64,000 nt of DNA from a filamentous cyanobacterium ESFC-1 (GCA_000380225.1 KB904821.1:1602830-1666829), one strand, 5' to 3'; shown: positions 49,946-59,241, counted from the stretch's first letter. Translations and numbers: made by a program. Notes: generated by a model from the letters alone, not told the origin.

Positions 49946-52360
49946 ATGATCTTTAACATTCCCCGTCCCCAAATTCCTGCTTGTACATGGCAGCGTCCCA
50001 TCGGCCTCGGATGGGACAATCCCTATACCGTTCGTTACGCCAGCAATCTCGATGATGGCCCTTGGCATGGAATGCCCTTGGGTGGGTTAGGTGCAGGTTG
50101 TATTGGGCGATCGCCCCGTGGTGATTTTAACCTCTGGCATCTCGACGGTGGCGAACATATTTTCCGCAGTTTGCCCGCTTGTCAATTTAGCATTTTCGAG
50201 CAAACCGCCTCCGGAGAAGCCAAAGCTTATGCCATGAGTACCCAATCCCCCCCAGATGGCAGTTTATCCCGTTGGCAGTGGTATCCAGAGAATAAAGGCA
50301 CTTATCACGCCCTGTATCCCCGCAGTTGGTACGAATACGAGGGTGTATTTGAAAGTGAGTTGATTTGCGAGCAGTTTTCCCCGGTTTGGGCCAATTGTTA
50401 CCAAGAATCGAGTTACCCCGTGGCGGTGTTTGAGTGGACGGTACACAATCCCACCGATGAACCCCTCACCCTTAGTATTATGCTGACTTGGCAAAATACG
50501 ATTGGCTGGTTCACCAATGCTATTAAATCCCCAGAAATCACCGTGAGAGACGACGGTAGCCCGGAATACGAATATCAACCGAAATGGGGAGACAGTACGG
50601 GGAATTTTAACCAATGGATTAAAGATTTTCACCGGGTTGGTTGTTTGTTTGACCGCATTCGTCCCCATGACGATATTCGGGAAGGGGAAGGACAAATGGC
50701 GATCGCGAGTATCACCAATCCTGCCCTCGAAGCCTTTTATTTAGGGCGTTGGAACCCCAATAGTGATGGCGGTGATGTCTGGGATTATTTCGCCGGAAAT
50801 GGGTCTTTGCCGGATCGTGAAGACGAAACCCCCGCCGCCCCAGGGGAACAACTGGCCGCCGCGATCGCGATTCGTTTTACCGTTAGACCCGGTAGAACCC
50901 GCAAAATCCCTTTTATTCTGGGTTGGGATTTTCCCATCACGGAATTTGCCCCCAAAGTTAACTATTTTCGCCGCCATACGGACTTTTTCGGTCGGACTGG
51001 GAAGAATGCTTGGACGGTGGTGCGAACTGCCCTCAAACATAGCGATATTTGGCAAGAAAAAATCCAAGCTTGGCAAAATCCGATTTTGCAACGGGAAGAT
51101 TTGCCGAATTGGTTTAAAATGGCGCTATTTAACGAGCTTTACTTGCTTTCTCAAGGAGGGACGCTCTGGACAGCGGCCACAGAAACCGATCCGGTGGGTC
51201 AGTTTGGCATCCTTGAATGCTTTGATTATCGCTGGTATGAAAGCCTGGATGTGCGCTTATACGGCTCTTTTGCCCTGATGATGCTGTTTCCCCGGCTTGA
51301 TAAAGCGGTGTTAGAAGCCTTTGCCAGGGCGATTCCCAGCCATGACGATACGCCGCGCATTATCGGCTACAACCAAGCCAAGGCGATTCGTAAAGCCCCT
51401 GGTGCAACTCCCCACGATCTCGGCGCACCGAATGAGCATCCTTGGGAGAAAACCAACTACACCAGTTATCAAGATTGCAATCAGTGGAAGGATTTGGCTA
51501 GTGATTTTGTCTTGCAGGTGTATCGGGATTTTGTACTTACAGGGTCAACGGATACGGAGTTTTTGTGGGAATGTTGGCACGCAATCCCAATTTCGTTGGA
51601 TTATCTCAAAGGTTTTGACCTGGATAATGACGGTATCCCGGAAAATTCAGGCGCACCGGATCAGACGTTTGATGATTGGCAATTACGGGGGATTAGTGCT
51701 TATTGTGGCGGGTTGTGGATTGCTGCATTAGAGGCCGCGATCGCGATCGCCCGTGTCCTGATTGACAATCCCCCGGCTAATCCTAACCTTACCCCAGAAA
51801 ACTATCCGGGGGTTTTAGAGGACGCGATCGCCACCTACCAAACCTGGCTACAACAAGCCCGCCCCTTGTATCAAAAAACCCTCTGGAATGGTCAATACTA
51901 CCGCCTCGACAGCGAAAGCGGCTCGGATGTAGTGATGGCAGACCAACTCTGCGGTCAATTCTACGCCCAGTTATTGGGGCTTCAGGACGTAATTCCCCCG
52001 GAAAATGCCGAAACTGCCCTCAATACGATTTATGAGTCCTGTTTCCTTAAATTCCACGCTGGTCAATTCGGCATTGCTAACGGCGTTATGCCCGATGGTT
52101 CCCCGGAAAAGCCCGACGCAACCCACCCCTTGGAAGTGTGGACGGGGATTAATTTCGGTTTGGCGGCTTTCTTTTTACTGCAAAACCGCCGGGATGAGGC
52201 TTTCCGCTTTACCGAAGCGGTGGTACAGCAAGTCTACGAGAATGGCTTGCAATTCCGCACCCCCGAAGCGATTACGGCGGTTGGTACGTTTAGGGCGGGT
52301 CATTATCTCCGGGCTTTGGCAATCTGGGGCATTTACGGCGTATTGACTGACTTTGATTGA
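49946..52360 (+). CDS. GH116 family glycoside hydrolase (glucosylceramidase-like)
   Basis: About 804 residues. The N-terminal beta-sandwich domain (MPLGGLGAGCIGRSPRGDF and NLWHLDGGEH) and the C-terminal (alpha/alpha)6 barrel match GH116, the family of human GBA2 and bacterial beta-glucosidases. The nucleophile Glu is expected in FGILECFDYRWYESLDVRLY and the acid/base Asp in NSGAPDQTFDDWQLRGISAY followed by CGGLW. It should hydrolyse beta-glucosides, perhaps glucolipids; no signal peptide is seen, so it acts in the cytoplasm. The open frame starts with GTG at 49922; the ATG at 49946 after AGGGC is preferred. A hairpin follows the stop. Confidence 0.9.
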   Translation: MIFNIPRPQIPACTWQRPIGLGWDNPYTVRYASNLDDGPWHGMPLGGLGAGCIGRSPRGDFNLWHLDGGEHIFRSLPACQFSIFEQTASGEAKAYAMSTQSPPDGSLSRWQWYPENKGTYHALYPRSWYEYEGVFESELICEQFSPVWANCYQESSYPVAVFEWTVHNPTDEPLTLSIMLTWQNTIGWFTNAIKSPEITVRDDGSPEYEYQPKWGDSTGNFNQWIKDFHRVGCLFDRIRPHDDIREGEGQMAIASITNPALEAFYLGRWNPNSDGGDVWDYFAGNGSLPDREDETPAAPGEQLAAAIAIRFTVRPGRTRKIPFILGWDFPITEFAPKVNYFRRHTDFFGRTGKNAWTVVRTALKHSDIWQEKIQAWQNPILQREDLPNWFKMALFNELYLLSQGGTLWTAATETDPVGQFGILECFDYRWYESLDVRLYGSFALMMLFPRLDKAVLEAFARAIPSHDDTPRIIGYNQAKAIRKAPGATPHDLGAPNEHPWEKTNYTSYQDCNQWKDLASDFVLQVYRDFVLTGSTDTEFLWECWHAIPISLDYLKGFDLDNDGIPENSGAPDQTFDDWQLRGISAYCGGLWIAALEAAIAIARVLIDNPPANPNLTPENYPGVLEDAIATYQTWLQQARPLYQKTLWNGQYYRLDSESGSDVVMADQLCGQFYAQLLGLQDVIPPENAETALNTIYESCFLKFHAGQFGIANGVMPDGSPEKPDATHPLEVWTGINFGLAAFFLLQNRRDEAFRFTEAVVQQVYENGLQFRTPEAITAVGTFRAGHYLRALAIWGIYGVLTDFD

Positions 52361-52368
52361 TTTTGATG

Positions 52369-52393
52369 CCCTGGTTTTTCTCGAAAATCGGGG
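52369..52393. terminator. hairpin between convergent genes
   Basis: CCCTGGTTTT and AAAATCGGGG pair with two G-T wobbles and a five-base loop, followed by TTTTG on the plus strand. Confidence 0.55.
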
Positions 52394-52411
52394 TTTTGTT
52401 CTCAGTATTTT

Positions 52412-53044
52412 CTAGGAATTAGCGAAATTATCAAAGAGAAATTGATAAGCTGCGTTCATGTAATAACTAAACCAACTGGTAATCCCTAAGAGTTTAGCGC
52501 CGTCTTCGAGTAGCGATTTCCATTCTCCTAATCCTAATAGCCAGGGTTTGAGAATGGTATCGGCAGCGATAGAAGCCGCTAAAAGAACAGCCGCTATGAC
52601 AATTAATCTATATTGAGTTTGTAAAATAATGCGTCGAAACCAGAAGAAATAGAACGAGACGGCGATCGCGATTAGCATTAACGTTGTGTCTTGTGGAATA
52701 CCCATATATGTAGGCGCTAATTTTTCGTGAAATAAGAAAAAATCATCAATTAATAAATAGGTAGATAAACAAGCCGAAACAAAAAAGAAATTAATTATTT
52801 TATAATTGCGGGTTGGTGTTAAAGCACCAGCAATAAAAAAGCAAATTGTCGCTGTCCCACACCATAAAAGTACACCAATATTTGAGAGTAAGCCGGACAA
52901 TGGGTGAATATTAGCAATGGCAGAAGTATCTCCCATAAATTGGTAAATTGGCACTTGGAATAAGACTTTAGCAAGTCCAACTGCCACAATTAATAAAATT
53001 GAAGGAATAAATATAATAAGTTGCCAATACTTTTTCAATATCAT
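52412..53044 (-). CDS. multi-pass membrane protein, hypothetical
   Basis: A 210-residue protein with six or so hydrophobic helices. Charged residues sit at helix ends in a conserved-looking way: LLIDDFFLFHEKLAP and LLEDGAKLLGITSWFSYY. The Asp/His/Glu pattern could be a metal or catalytic site in the membrane, but no family can be named with confidence. It is convergent with the GH116 gene, and a shared lipid pathway cannot be shown. Confidence 0.68.
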   Translation of the reverse strand: MILKKYWQLIIFIPSILLIVAVGLAKVLFQVPIYQFMGDTSAIANIHPLSGLLSNIGVLLWCGTATICFFIAGALTPTRNYKIINFFFVSACLSTYLLIDDFFLFHEKLAPTYMGIPQDTTLMLIAIAVSFYFFWFRRIILQTQYRLIVIAAVLLAASIAADTILKPWLLGLGEWKSLLEDGAKLLGITSWFSYYMNAAYQFLFDNFANS

Positions 53045-53322
53045 TGATTAAACATTTCTTCTTGAAGAATTTTGAGGAGATATTGATCGCTCAACTTCAA
53101 TTTTTTCTCCTGAGTTTTTGAGTCACTCCAAAAGAGATTGCGCGATCGCAATGTCGGGCAATGAGACATTTAAACTTTAAATTTAATCAAAGTTTAACAC
53201 AGATTTCCTTTTGGTTAACAGGCGGTTGCAAAAATAAATATAATCTTAACGCGATCTAAATCGAGAATTTGCAATGATAAGATGCCAGCAAAGTTACTTA
53301 AGTTAAAGAGGAAACATAACCG

Positions 53323-53670
53323 ATGACAGAGCCTTTTCTTGGTGAAATTCGCGCTTTTGGATTTGACTTCACCCCCAGAGGTTGGGCGGCTTGTGATGGT
53401 CAACTTTTACAGATTATGCAATATCAAGCTTTGTATTCTTTGATTGGTACAAAGTACGGTGGAGATGGGCGCACAACATTTGGGTTACCGGATTTGCGGG
53501 GTTGCGCTCCGATACATCAGGGTCAAGGGCCAGGATTATCCTTCAGGCCATTAGGTGCACGCCGTAATTTTAAAGAGGATTCACGCAATCCGGGAGATAC
53601 AAATGTTGCGGGTCTGTTAACTGTAAATTACTGTATTGCCCTCTCCGGCGTATTTCCATCACGCAACTAA
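53323..53670 (+). CDS. phage tail-collar (MdpB-type) protein, internally shortened
   Basis: A 115-residue protein. The first 75 residues (EPFLGEIRAFGFDFTPRGWA, LLQIMQYQALYSLIGTKYGG and FGLPDLRGCAPIHQGQGPGL) are a standard tail-collar domain, and the last residues (TVNYCIALSGVFPSRN) are the standard C-terminus. Full-length relatives have about 175 residues, so roughly 60 residues between LGA and TVN are missing and replaced by RRNFKEDSRNPGDTNVAGLL. The frame is kept. RBS AGAGGAAA precedes the ATG. Relatives often occur in sets of three; only one is present here. Confidence 0.82.
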   Translation: MTEPFLGEIRAFGFDFTPRGWAACDGQLLQIMQYQALYSLIGTKYGGDGRTTFGLPDLRGCAPIHQGQGPGLSFRPLGARRNFKEDSRNPGDTNVAGLLTVNYCIALSGVFPSRN

Positions 53671-54134
53671 TTAATATCAAATCCGCAAAAACAACCCTTG
53701 TTTTAGAATCCCGGTTTCTTACTGGCTTACGCAGTCAAGTTAAAATTTCAAGCTAGAAACCGGGGTTCTTAATCCCCACTAATTAAATGAATTTAATATT
53801 AATTTGACCAAAGAGGACTACTACTTGAAATTTAGATTGTCGAGTATTTGAGTAGTATCAACGGTTTAAGTTTTGGGAATTGAGCCATCAAGCAATTAAG
53901 TCTTGAAAATTGGCAAGGAATAACCCCTAAAAAGTTGAAAATTTAGACCAAGTTTTTGGGTTTTAAAGAGAAACAACCAATAAGAAATCTAAAACTTGCT
54001 GTGCGATCGCGCTGTTTTTTGTGTACAGTGTACATGGGCAAGGGTTAAATCAAACCTTCCCTGCATTCAACCTCATTGTCTGGTCTGGCGAGAGGAAATT
54101 GAACCCCCCAATCTCGAACAACCCACGCAAGCTT
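53671..54134. other. 464-bp spacer with an AACCCCGG-flanked element
   Basis: The element lies at 53676-53775. The rest is AT-rich, with a HIP1 site near 54003. A reading frame running into the GntR gene from 54021 has no family match upstream of 54135. Confidence 0.5.
53676..53775. repeat. AACCCCGG-flanked element, core orientation 2
   Basis: TATCAAATCCGCAAAAACAA, then ATCCCGGTTTCT, a core (GGCTTACGCAGTCAAGTTAA...) and AGAAACCGGGGTT. The core is the reverse complement of that at 26366-26465 while the outer flank keeps its orientation. Confidence 0.6.
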
Positions 54135-54836
54135 ATGATGCTATCGTCCAAAGCTATTCAGCGCCGCAAATCCCTCCATCAACAAACTTATGATGTGCTG
54201 AAGAATAACATTTTAGCCGGACAGATTACCCCCGGTTCGCGCTTAGTCGAAACCCAACTGGCTGAACAGTTGCAAGTCAGTCGTACCCCGATTCGCGAGG
54301 CCATTCGTCAACTTCAGCGCGAGGAGTTGATTGAAGCCGACGAAAACGGCTGGTTGCGCGTTGCGAGTCTTTCGATTACCGAAGCCCGGCATTTGTACGA
54401 CTGTCGCATTGCTTTAGAAACCCTTGCGGTGACAGAGGCTTGCGTCCATACGACCCCCGCAAAGTTGCAAGAATTAAATCGCTGCATTGCTGAAGCCCAG
54501 AAATGGTTACCCGAAGATATTTCCCCCGAACAAAGTTTAAAACTATTAGAAATTGATTATCAATTCCACCTCGCGATCGCGCAAATTAGTGGTAATTCTT
54601 GTTTAGTCTCGCTGTTAGAGCAAGTTTTTGACAAAATGGCGTTATTGCGTACCAAAACGACCCGGAACAATCCCAGAGTGTTAGAGATTGGCTCAGAACA
54701 CAAAACCATATATGATGCGATCGCGACTGGAAAACCCGACATCGCGATCGCCGCTATCCAAAGCCATCTCAACGCGAGTAAAAAGCGGGTAATCCGCGAA
54801 CTCGAAGCGTTAACCTCTGTGGCAAACTATGAATAA
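54135..54836 (+). CDS. GntR family regulator (FadR/FCD type)
   Basis: About 233 residues. The winged helix (VLKNNILAGQITPGSRLVET then QLAEQLQVSRTPIREAIRQL) is typical GntR. The FCD effector domain has LYDCRIALETLAVTEACVH and DYQFHLAIAQISGNSCLVSL, with the Asp/His residues that bind metal or acids, and EHKTIYDAIATGK. The long upstream frame (from 54021) is not conserved; MMLSSKAIQRRKSL at 54135 is the likely start. Its last 8 bases overlap puuE, so the two form an operon. It probably regulates purine or allantoin use; the ligand is unknown. Confidence 0.9.
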   Translation: MMLSSKAIQRRKSLHQQTYDVLKNNILAGQITPGSRLVETQLAEQLQVSRTPIREAIRQLQREELIEADENGWLRVASLSITEARHLYDCRIALETLAVTEACVHTTPAKLQELNRCIAEAQKWLPEDISPEQSLKLLEIDYQFHLAIAQISGNSCLVSLLEQVFDKMALLRTKTTRNNPRVLEIGSEHKTIYDAIATGKPDIAIAAIQSHLNASKKRVIRELEALTSVANYE

Positions 54837-55740
54837 CCACCCTACTCGCGATCTCGTTGGCTACGGCGCAAACCCTCCCCATCCCCAATGGCCGAATAAT
54901 GCTCGGATTGCGGTGCAATTCGTCATCAACTACGAAGAAGGGGGCGAAAACTGCCCGTTATATGGCGACACTCACGCCGAAGCCTTTTTATCCGAAGTTG
55001 TTGGCGCAAAACCGATTGCTGGAGTCCGCCATATTAGCGTCGAATCGATTTATGAATATGGCAGTCGGGCAGGGTTTTGGCGTTTGAAACGCTTGTTTAC
55101 CCAACGAGGTATCCCCGTGACCGTTTATGGCGTTGCGATGGCATTACAGCGCAATCCGGAAGCCGTTTCTGCCATGTTAGAAGCGGACTGGGAAATCGCT
55201 AGTCACGGCTATCGCTGGATTGATTATACGTTTTTCCCGCCGAGTACGGAAAAAGAACACCTCGAAACCGCGATCGCCCTCCACACCGAAGCCACCGGAA
55301 GCCGTCCTCTCGGTTGGTACACGGGCAGAAATAGCGCCCAAACTCGCCAACTGGTGGTCGAAGAAGGGGGTTTTCTCTACGATGCGGATAGTTACGCCGA
55401 CGATCTACCCTATTGGGATTACAGTTGCGATCGCCCCCATCTCGTCATTCCCTACACCCTGGATAACAACGATATGCGCTTTCTGGTTGCCCAAGGCTTC
55501 AACAGTGGCGATCAGTTTTTTACCTATCTCAAAGATGCCTTTGATGTGCTTTATGAAGAAGGGGAAACCGCGCCAAAAATGATGAGCGTGGGTTTACATT
55601 GTCGCATATCCGGGCGACCCGGAAGGGCTGCGGCGTTAGCCCGTTTTCTCGATTATGTCCAAAGTCGCGATCGCGTGTGGCTGTGTCGTCGCATTGATAT
55701 CGCCCGTCATTGGCATCAACATCATCCACCTGATAATTAA
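54829..55740 (+). CDS. puuE: allantoinase PuuE (polysaccharide-deacetylase fold)
   Basis: A 303-residue protein of the metal-independent allantoinase branch of the polysaccharide deacetylase superfamily. It opens the ring of allantoin to allantoate in purine breakdown. Landmarks are RDLVGYGANPPHPQWPNNAR, VQFVINYEEGGENCPLYGD, EIASHGYRWIDYT and GWYTGRNSAQTRQL. YDADSYADDLPYW and LHCRISGRPGRAAAL close the active site. The start overlaps the GntR stop by eight bases. Other allantoin genes are not adjacent, so the next steps are elsewhere. Confidence 0.93.
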   Translation: MNNHPTRDLVGYGANPPHPQWPNNARIAVQFVINYEEGGENCPLYGDTHAEAFLSEVVGAKPIAGVRHISVESIYEYGSRAGFWRLKRLFTQRGIPVTVYGVAMALQRNPEAVSAMLEADWEIASHGYRWIDYTFFPPSTEKEHLETAIALHTEATGSRPLGWYTGRNSAQTRQLVVEEGGFLYDADSYADDLPYWDYSCDRPHLVIPYTLDNNDMRFLVAQGFNSGDQFFTYLKDAFDVLYEEGETAPKMMSVGLHCRISGRPGRAAALARFLDYVQSRDRVWLCRRIDIARHWHQHHPPDN

Positions 55741-55945
55741 CAATTTACAATGTATAATTAATAATTAACAATTTACAATGTATAATTTACAATTTACAAT
55801 GTATAATTAATAATTAACAATTTACAATGTATAATTTACAATTAACAATTTACAATTAACAATTTACAATGTATGATTTACAATTTACAATGTATGATTT
55901 ACAATTAATAATTTACAATGTATGATTTACAATTAATAATTGTTG
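55741..55945. repeat. AT-rich 7-bp tandem repeats (AATTTAC, AATGTAT, AATTAAT, AATTAAC)
   Basis: About 29 units, each starting AAT and each 7 bp, directly after the puuE stop codon. The related spacer at 57445-57575 has the inverse units. Confidence 0.88.
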
Positions 55946-56023
55946 AATCATTAACTTATAGCACCTCTACCAAATAAACAAATTATCAAATCTAGAAACC
56001 CTTATTTTTCAAAGGATACGGCA

Positions 56024-56053
56024 GTAGGTTGGGTTGAAGTAACAAAACCTAAC
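56024..56053. repeat. GTAGGTTGGGTT palindromic repeat, diverged copy
   Basis: GTAGGTTGGGTTGAAGTAAC then AAAACCTAAC, followed by AACCAATAACAAACAACCAA heptamer-like sequence. Confidence 0.55.
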
Positions 56054-56076
56054 AACCAATAACAAACAACCAACAA

Positions 56077-57048
56077 CTATTTATTATGAATAGCAAACTT
56101 CGATAACTCCTCGATATTTTCGGAGCGATCGGACGCGGTCAAAGAATCAAACGCCCTGGGGACAAATACGGTTAACGCTTTCGGGACGCACAACACCTCG
56201 ATCGGCGTTTTTCCCACTAACTCGCCATCAATCACCACTTTTTGGGGGGGATCGGTGGTAATTTTAACCCAAGGTGAGCGAAAATAGCCGATATCTGGGC
56301 GAGTATTCGCTTCTGCGTCTTTTAGAGCCGTTTTGAATAGATAAAATGATGCTACTAACGCCGAAGCCCGATTTTTAGGGGCGATTAAGGTTATATCAAG
56401 TAAGCCGTCATCCCAGACAATATTGGCCGGGCCTTGGGCTAAAACTGAGAATGTGGGGGCAGCATTCGCGATCGCGACCGCAGACGCTTCTCCGGTAATG
56501 GCGCGATTGTCGGTTTCGATTTCAAACTCAAAACTATCTAAAGTCAGCCAATTTTGGAGTCCTGCCGCAAAATACGCCAAAACTCCTAATTTATTTTTTA
56601 ACCCCCGATCCGCTTTTTCCACCATTTTCGCCCCAAATCCAATACTGGCGAATAAGGTCATGTAATTATCGTTGCAGCAACCTAAATCAATTTGGCGGGT
56701 ACGTCCCCCTGTAATGACTTCACAAGCCTCAGCAATGTCTTGGGGAAGGCGGAGGGCTTGTACAAAGGCGTTGGCGGTTCCTCTGGGAATAAGTCCAAGC
56801 GGAATTTTAGTTTTCGCTAAGGCAGTAACCACGGCGGAAATTGTCCCATCTCCCCCCGCAACGATCGCGCATTCGACGTTTTGGGCTTTGGCTTGACGGG
56901 CTAATTGGGCTGCATCTTTTTCGGGAGTAGTTTGAGCAATTTCGAGTTCAAATTCTGGCTCTAAATGTTGTTTAATAATGGCTAAGTCTTCATCGGGGTC
57001 GCCTTGACCCGCAACGGGATTAAAAATTAAAAAAGCAGAACGAGACAT
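56077..57048 (-). CDS. YegS/BmrU-type lipid kinase
   Basis: A 323-residue diacylglycerol-kinase-fold protein. The nucleotide motif is VAGGDGTISAVVTALA (GGDGT), preceded by FLIFNPVAGQG. LIPRGTANAFVQALRLP, IDLGCCND and ASIGFGAKMVEKAD are typical. DDGLLDITLIAP and VVIDGELVGKTPIEVLC complete the second domain. It should phosphorylate a lipid such as diacylglycerol or a sphingoid base at the membrane. A phospholipase-D-like gene lies upstream on the same strand, 526 bp away, so a shared phospholipid role is possible but not operonic. Confidence 0.93.
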   Translation of the reverse strand: MSRSAFLIFNPVAGQGDPDEDLAIIKQHLEPEFELEIAQTTPEKDAAQLARQAKAQNVECAIVAGGDGTISAVVTALAKTKIPLGLIPRGTANAFVQALRLPQDIAEACEVITGGRTRQIDLGCCNDNYMTLFASIGFGAKMVEKADRGLKNKLGVLAYFAAGLQNWLTLDSFEFEIETDNRAITGEASAVAIANAAPTFSVLAQGPANIVWDDGLLDITLIAPKNRASALVASFYLFKTALKDAEANTRPDIGYFRSPWVKITTDPPQKVVIDGELVGKTPIEVLCVPKALTVFVPRAFDSLTASDRSENIEELSKFAIHNK

Positions 57049-57574
57049 AATTTCAGTTATCGGTTATTAGCTATCAGTCATCAGTTTTTATGATTCACAA
57101 TTTATAGTTATTTCAATTTGTTTTTTATATATCTTTAAAATTTAAAAGCGATAATAAAAACATAGAAAGAAAAGCCAAAATAAACCTCTATCTTAGGGAA
57201 TATAATGTTCTAATTGCAAAGGTAAACTCGCATCTTAGTTTGTTTTGAAATAATATTTCTACCCTAAAATCAAGTCAGAGCTTCATTTTTACATTTCTTT
57301 TATTTTAGGAAACCAACAACGAGATTATAGCATTTATAGTGAATTCAAATAAGAATGAGACGAAGAGCCGCCTCAAATCGCAAAAAGTCAAAGAGCGAGT
57401 ATTTTAATTGAAACTGAAACAACTATACCTCGGATTTCTCAATACTATATATTATTTAATTATTAATTGTACATTATTAATTATACATTATTAATTATAC
57501 ATTATTAATTGTACATTATTAATTGTACATTGTTAATTATACATTATTAATTATACATTGTTAATTGTACATTA
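57049..57574. other. 526-bp spacer with an AT-rich tandem array
   Basis: The array lies at 57445-57574. The remaining part is AT-rich with no gene. The lipid kinase promoter should be in the left part. Confidence 0.5.
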
Positions 57575-57575
57575 T
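57445..57575. repeat. 14-bp tandem repeats (ATTATTAATTGTAC), twice seven
   Basis: Units ATTATTAATTGTAC and ATTATTAATTATAC follow each other up to the stop codon of the phospholipase-D-like gene. On the other strand they read as AATTAAT/AATGTAC heptamers like the array at 55741. Confidence 0.85.
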
Positions 57576-58867
57576 TATAGTTGCCAATAGAATAACAACC
57601 AAAACATCCCCACTAAACGCTCTTTAAAATTGCGTTTTTTCCAGTCTTTATAATAAACCCGGTCGCTTTTGCGTAACGCTCGTAAAAAGTAATCTTCAAA
57701 GCGTTCTACCACCGGAATTTCATCGGTAGCAATATTCAACTCGTCATTTTGGAAAAAACTGCGGGGGTCAAAATTTGCACTGCCAAAACTCACCCAAGCA
57801 TTATCCACTAACAGCATTTTGGCGTGCATCATGCTCGGTTGATATTCGTAAATGGCTACATCCCCTTCTAACAACAGACGATAACGCTCGCGGGAGGTGC
57901 AACGCACATAAGGTTTATCGGAGTGGGGGCCCATGGTTAAAACGCGCACATCGATTCCTTGTTGGCGCATTTCGATTAAAATTTCGCGGGTTCCGGGGTC
58001 GGGGAGAAAATAAGGGCTGGCAATCCAGACGCGATCGCGAGCGGCCCGAATTGCTGATTGATACAAAGCCCGAATCGACGAATCCCGCATCGAGGGGTCT
58101 TCTCCGGCGGCAATTAACACCGTTGGATCGCAGCTTTCATGGGGTTCTAGGGAATCTCGGCTTAAATCTACCAAACCGCCCGCATCGAGCCAATGCTGAA
58201 AAAAGATGCCTTTGAGCCGCATCACCACCGATCCTTTGATGCAGATTTCATAATCGAGCCAAGGCTCAGTATCGCCAAATTCTTCGGCCCCGTCCCAATA
58301 ATCGGAAATGCCGGCCCCACCAATAAAAGCGGAATGACCGTCGATTACCATTAACTTGCGGTGATTGCGGCGCAGATGGTCGAGGGGGTCTTTCCAGCTA
58401 AACTTGTTAAATTGTGTCACCAGTACCCCCCCTTCGTGTAATCGTTGCCAATAAGCATCAGAAAGGTCTTTTGAGCCGTGATGATCGGCAATGACTTGTA
58501 CAATGACCCCGGCTTGGGCTTGCTTGATTAAGGCATCAGCAAAGGCATCAGCGCGATCGCCTGGGGTCATAAAATAGGTTTCAAATTGAATCGATTTTTG
58601 AGCCGTCGCGATCGCTTCTAATCGAGCTTGATTAATCGCTTCTGACCCTTCCCAAAAATCCGTGACGCTGCCATGGGTAATGAAGGCATCGGATAAACTG
58701 GCCAGGGTTAATTCAAAATTAGGGGCATCCGTAGGTGGCAGATTTTTCAGGTGGTAGCGATGATAGCGACGGAAAAAGCCCTGAAAATAAAGAATACCTA
58801 AGATGAACAACGCTCCTAAGAGCAGAAGTCCACCGAGAGTCAACCAGATCAAAGCCCAATTCATCAA
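57575..58867 (-). CDS. phospholipase D-like protein (cardiolipin synthase type)
   Basis: A 430-residue protein with one N-terminal membrane helix (IWLTLGGLLLLGALFILGIL). The two HKD motifs are HLRRNHRKLMVIDGHSAFIG (mid-protein) and SMMHAKMLLVDNAWVSFGSA followed by NFDPRS. This pair defines phospholipase D/cardiolipin synthase enzymes, which join two phosphatidylglycerols or act on other phosphodiesters. The family ClsB-like proteins have about 410-430 residues, as here. The C-terminus is basic and ends with a hydrophobic stretch (MFWLLFYWQL). The stop codon is embedded in the tandem repeat. Confidence 0.92.
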   Translation of the reverse strand: MMNWALIWLTLGGLLLLGALFILGILYFQGFFRRYHRYHLKNLPPTDAPNFELTLASLSDAFITHGSVTDFWEGSEAINQARLEAIATAQKSIQFETYFMTPGDRADAFADALIKQAQAGVIVQVIADHHGSKDLSDAYWQRLHEGGVLVTQFNKFSWKDPLDHLRRNHRKLMVIDGHSAFIGGAGISDYWDGAEEFGDTEPWLDYEICIKGSVVMRLKGIFFQHWLDAGGLVDLSRDSLEPHESCDPTVLIAAGEDPSMRDSSIRALYQSAIRAARDRVWIASPYFLPDPGTREILIEMRQQGIDVRVLTMGPHSDKPYVRCTSRERYRLLLEGDVAIYEYQPSMMHAKMLLVDNAWVSFGSANFDPRSFFQNDELNIATDEIPVVERFEDYFLRALRKSDRVYYKDWKKRNFKERLVGMFWLLFYWQL

Positions 58868-59241
58868 CGCCTCTTATTTTTGGATAATGTTCCTTTGGTT
58901 TAGCACGCGGCGCTTTAAATAGGATACTTGAAAAACTTTAAATTCTCGCTTTTCTGGGTATTCTGGGTCACTGTATCGGCTACCTGGCCAGGGCGATCGC
59001 CTTAAGCCCAAAGTTCCTTGAGCTATGTTAATTTTTAGGGTCGAGACGGCATGACGAGTCAAGTTTTACCCGTGCTAATAGTAATACGTTGTTTCTAGGT
59101 TAATTCGAGGTCTGGATTATTGCTTCTTTCTACAGAAAGAGTCTGCATTCTATTTTTGGGGATCGCTTCAGAGCAACAAATGGGATGAATGGTCGTAGTT
59201 TGGCTATTCATCCCATTCCCTCGCGATCGCGTCTTATCGTT
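58868..59241. other. 374-bp spacer with a strong hairpin
   Basis: AATGGGATGAAT/ATTCATCCCATT (59179-59217) is a perfect 12-bp inverted repeat. Nothing else is supported. The open frame at 58874-59062 has no family features. Confidence 0.5.
59179..59217. terminator. 12-bp inverted repeat downstream of the symporter gene
   Basis: AATGGGATGAAT at 59179-59190 pairs with ATTCATCCCATT at 59206-59217, 25 bp after the symporter stop. No clear U-run on the minus side, so Rho-independent action is uncertain. Confidence 0.5.

Noticed and set aside
52412-53044. Idea that the six-helix protein is a ceramidase next to a glucosylceramidase-like GH116
   Set aside because: The Asp/His/Glu pattern is suggestive but does not match the ceramidase motif spacing I know; the genes are convergent, not an operon.
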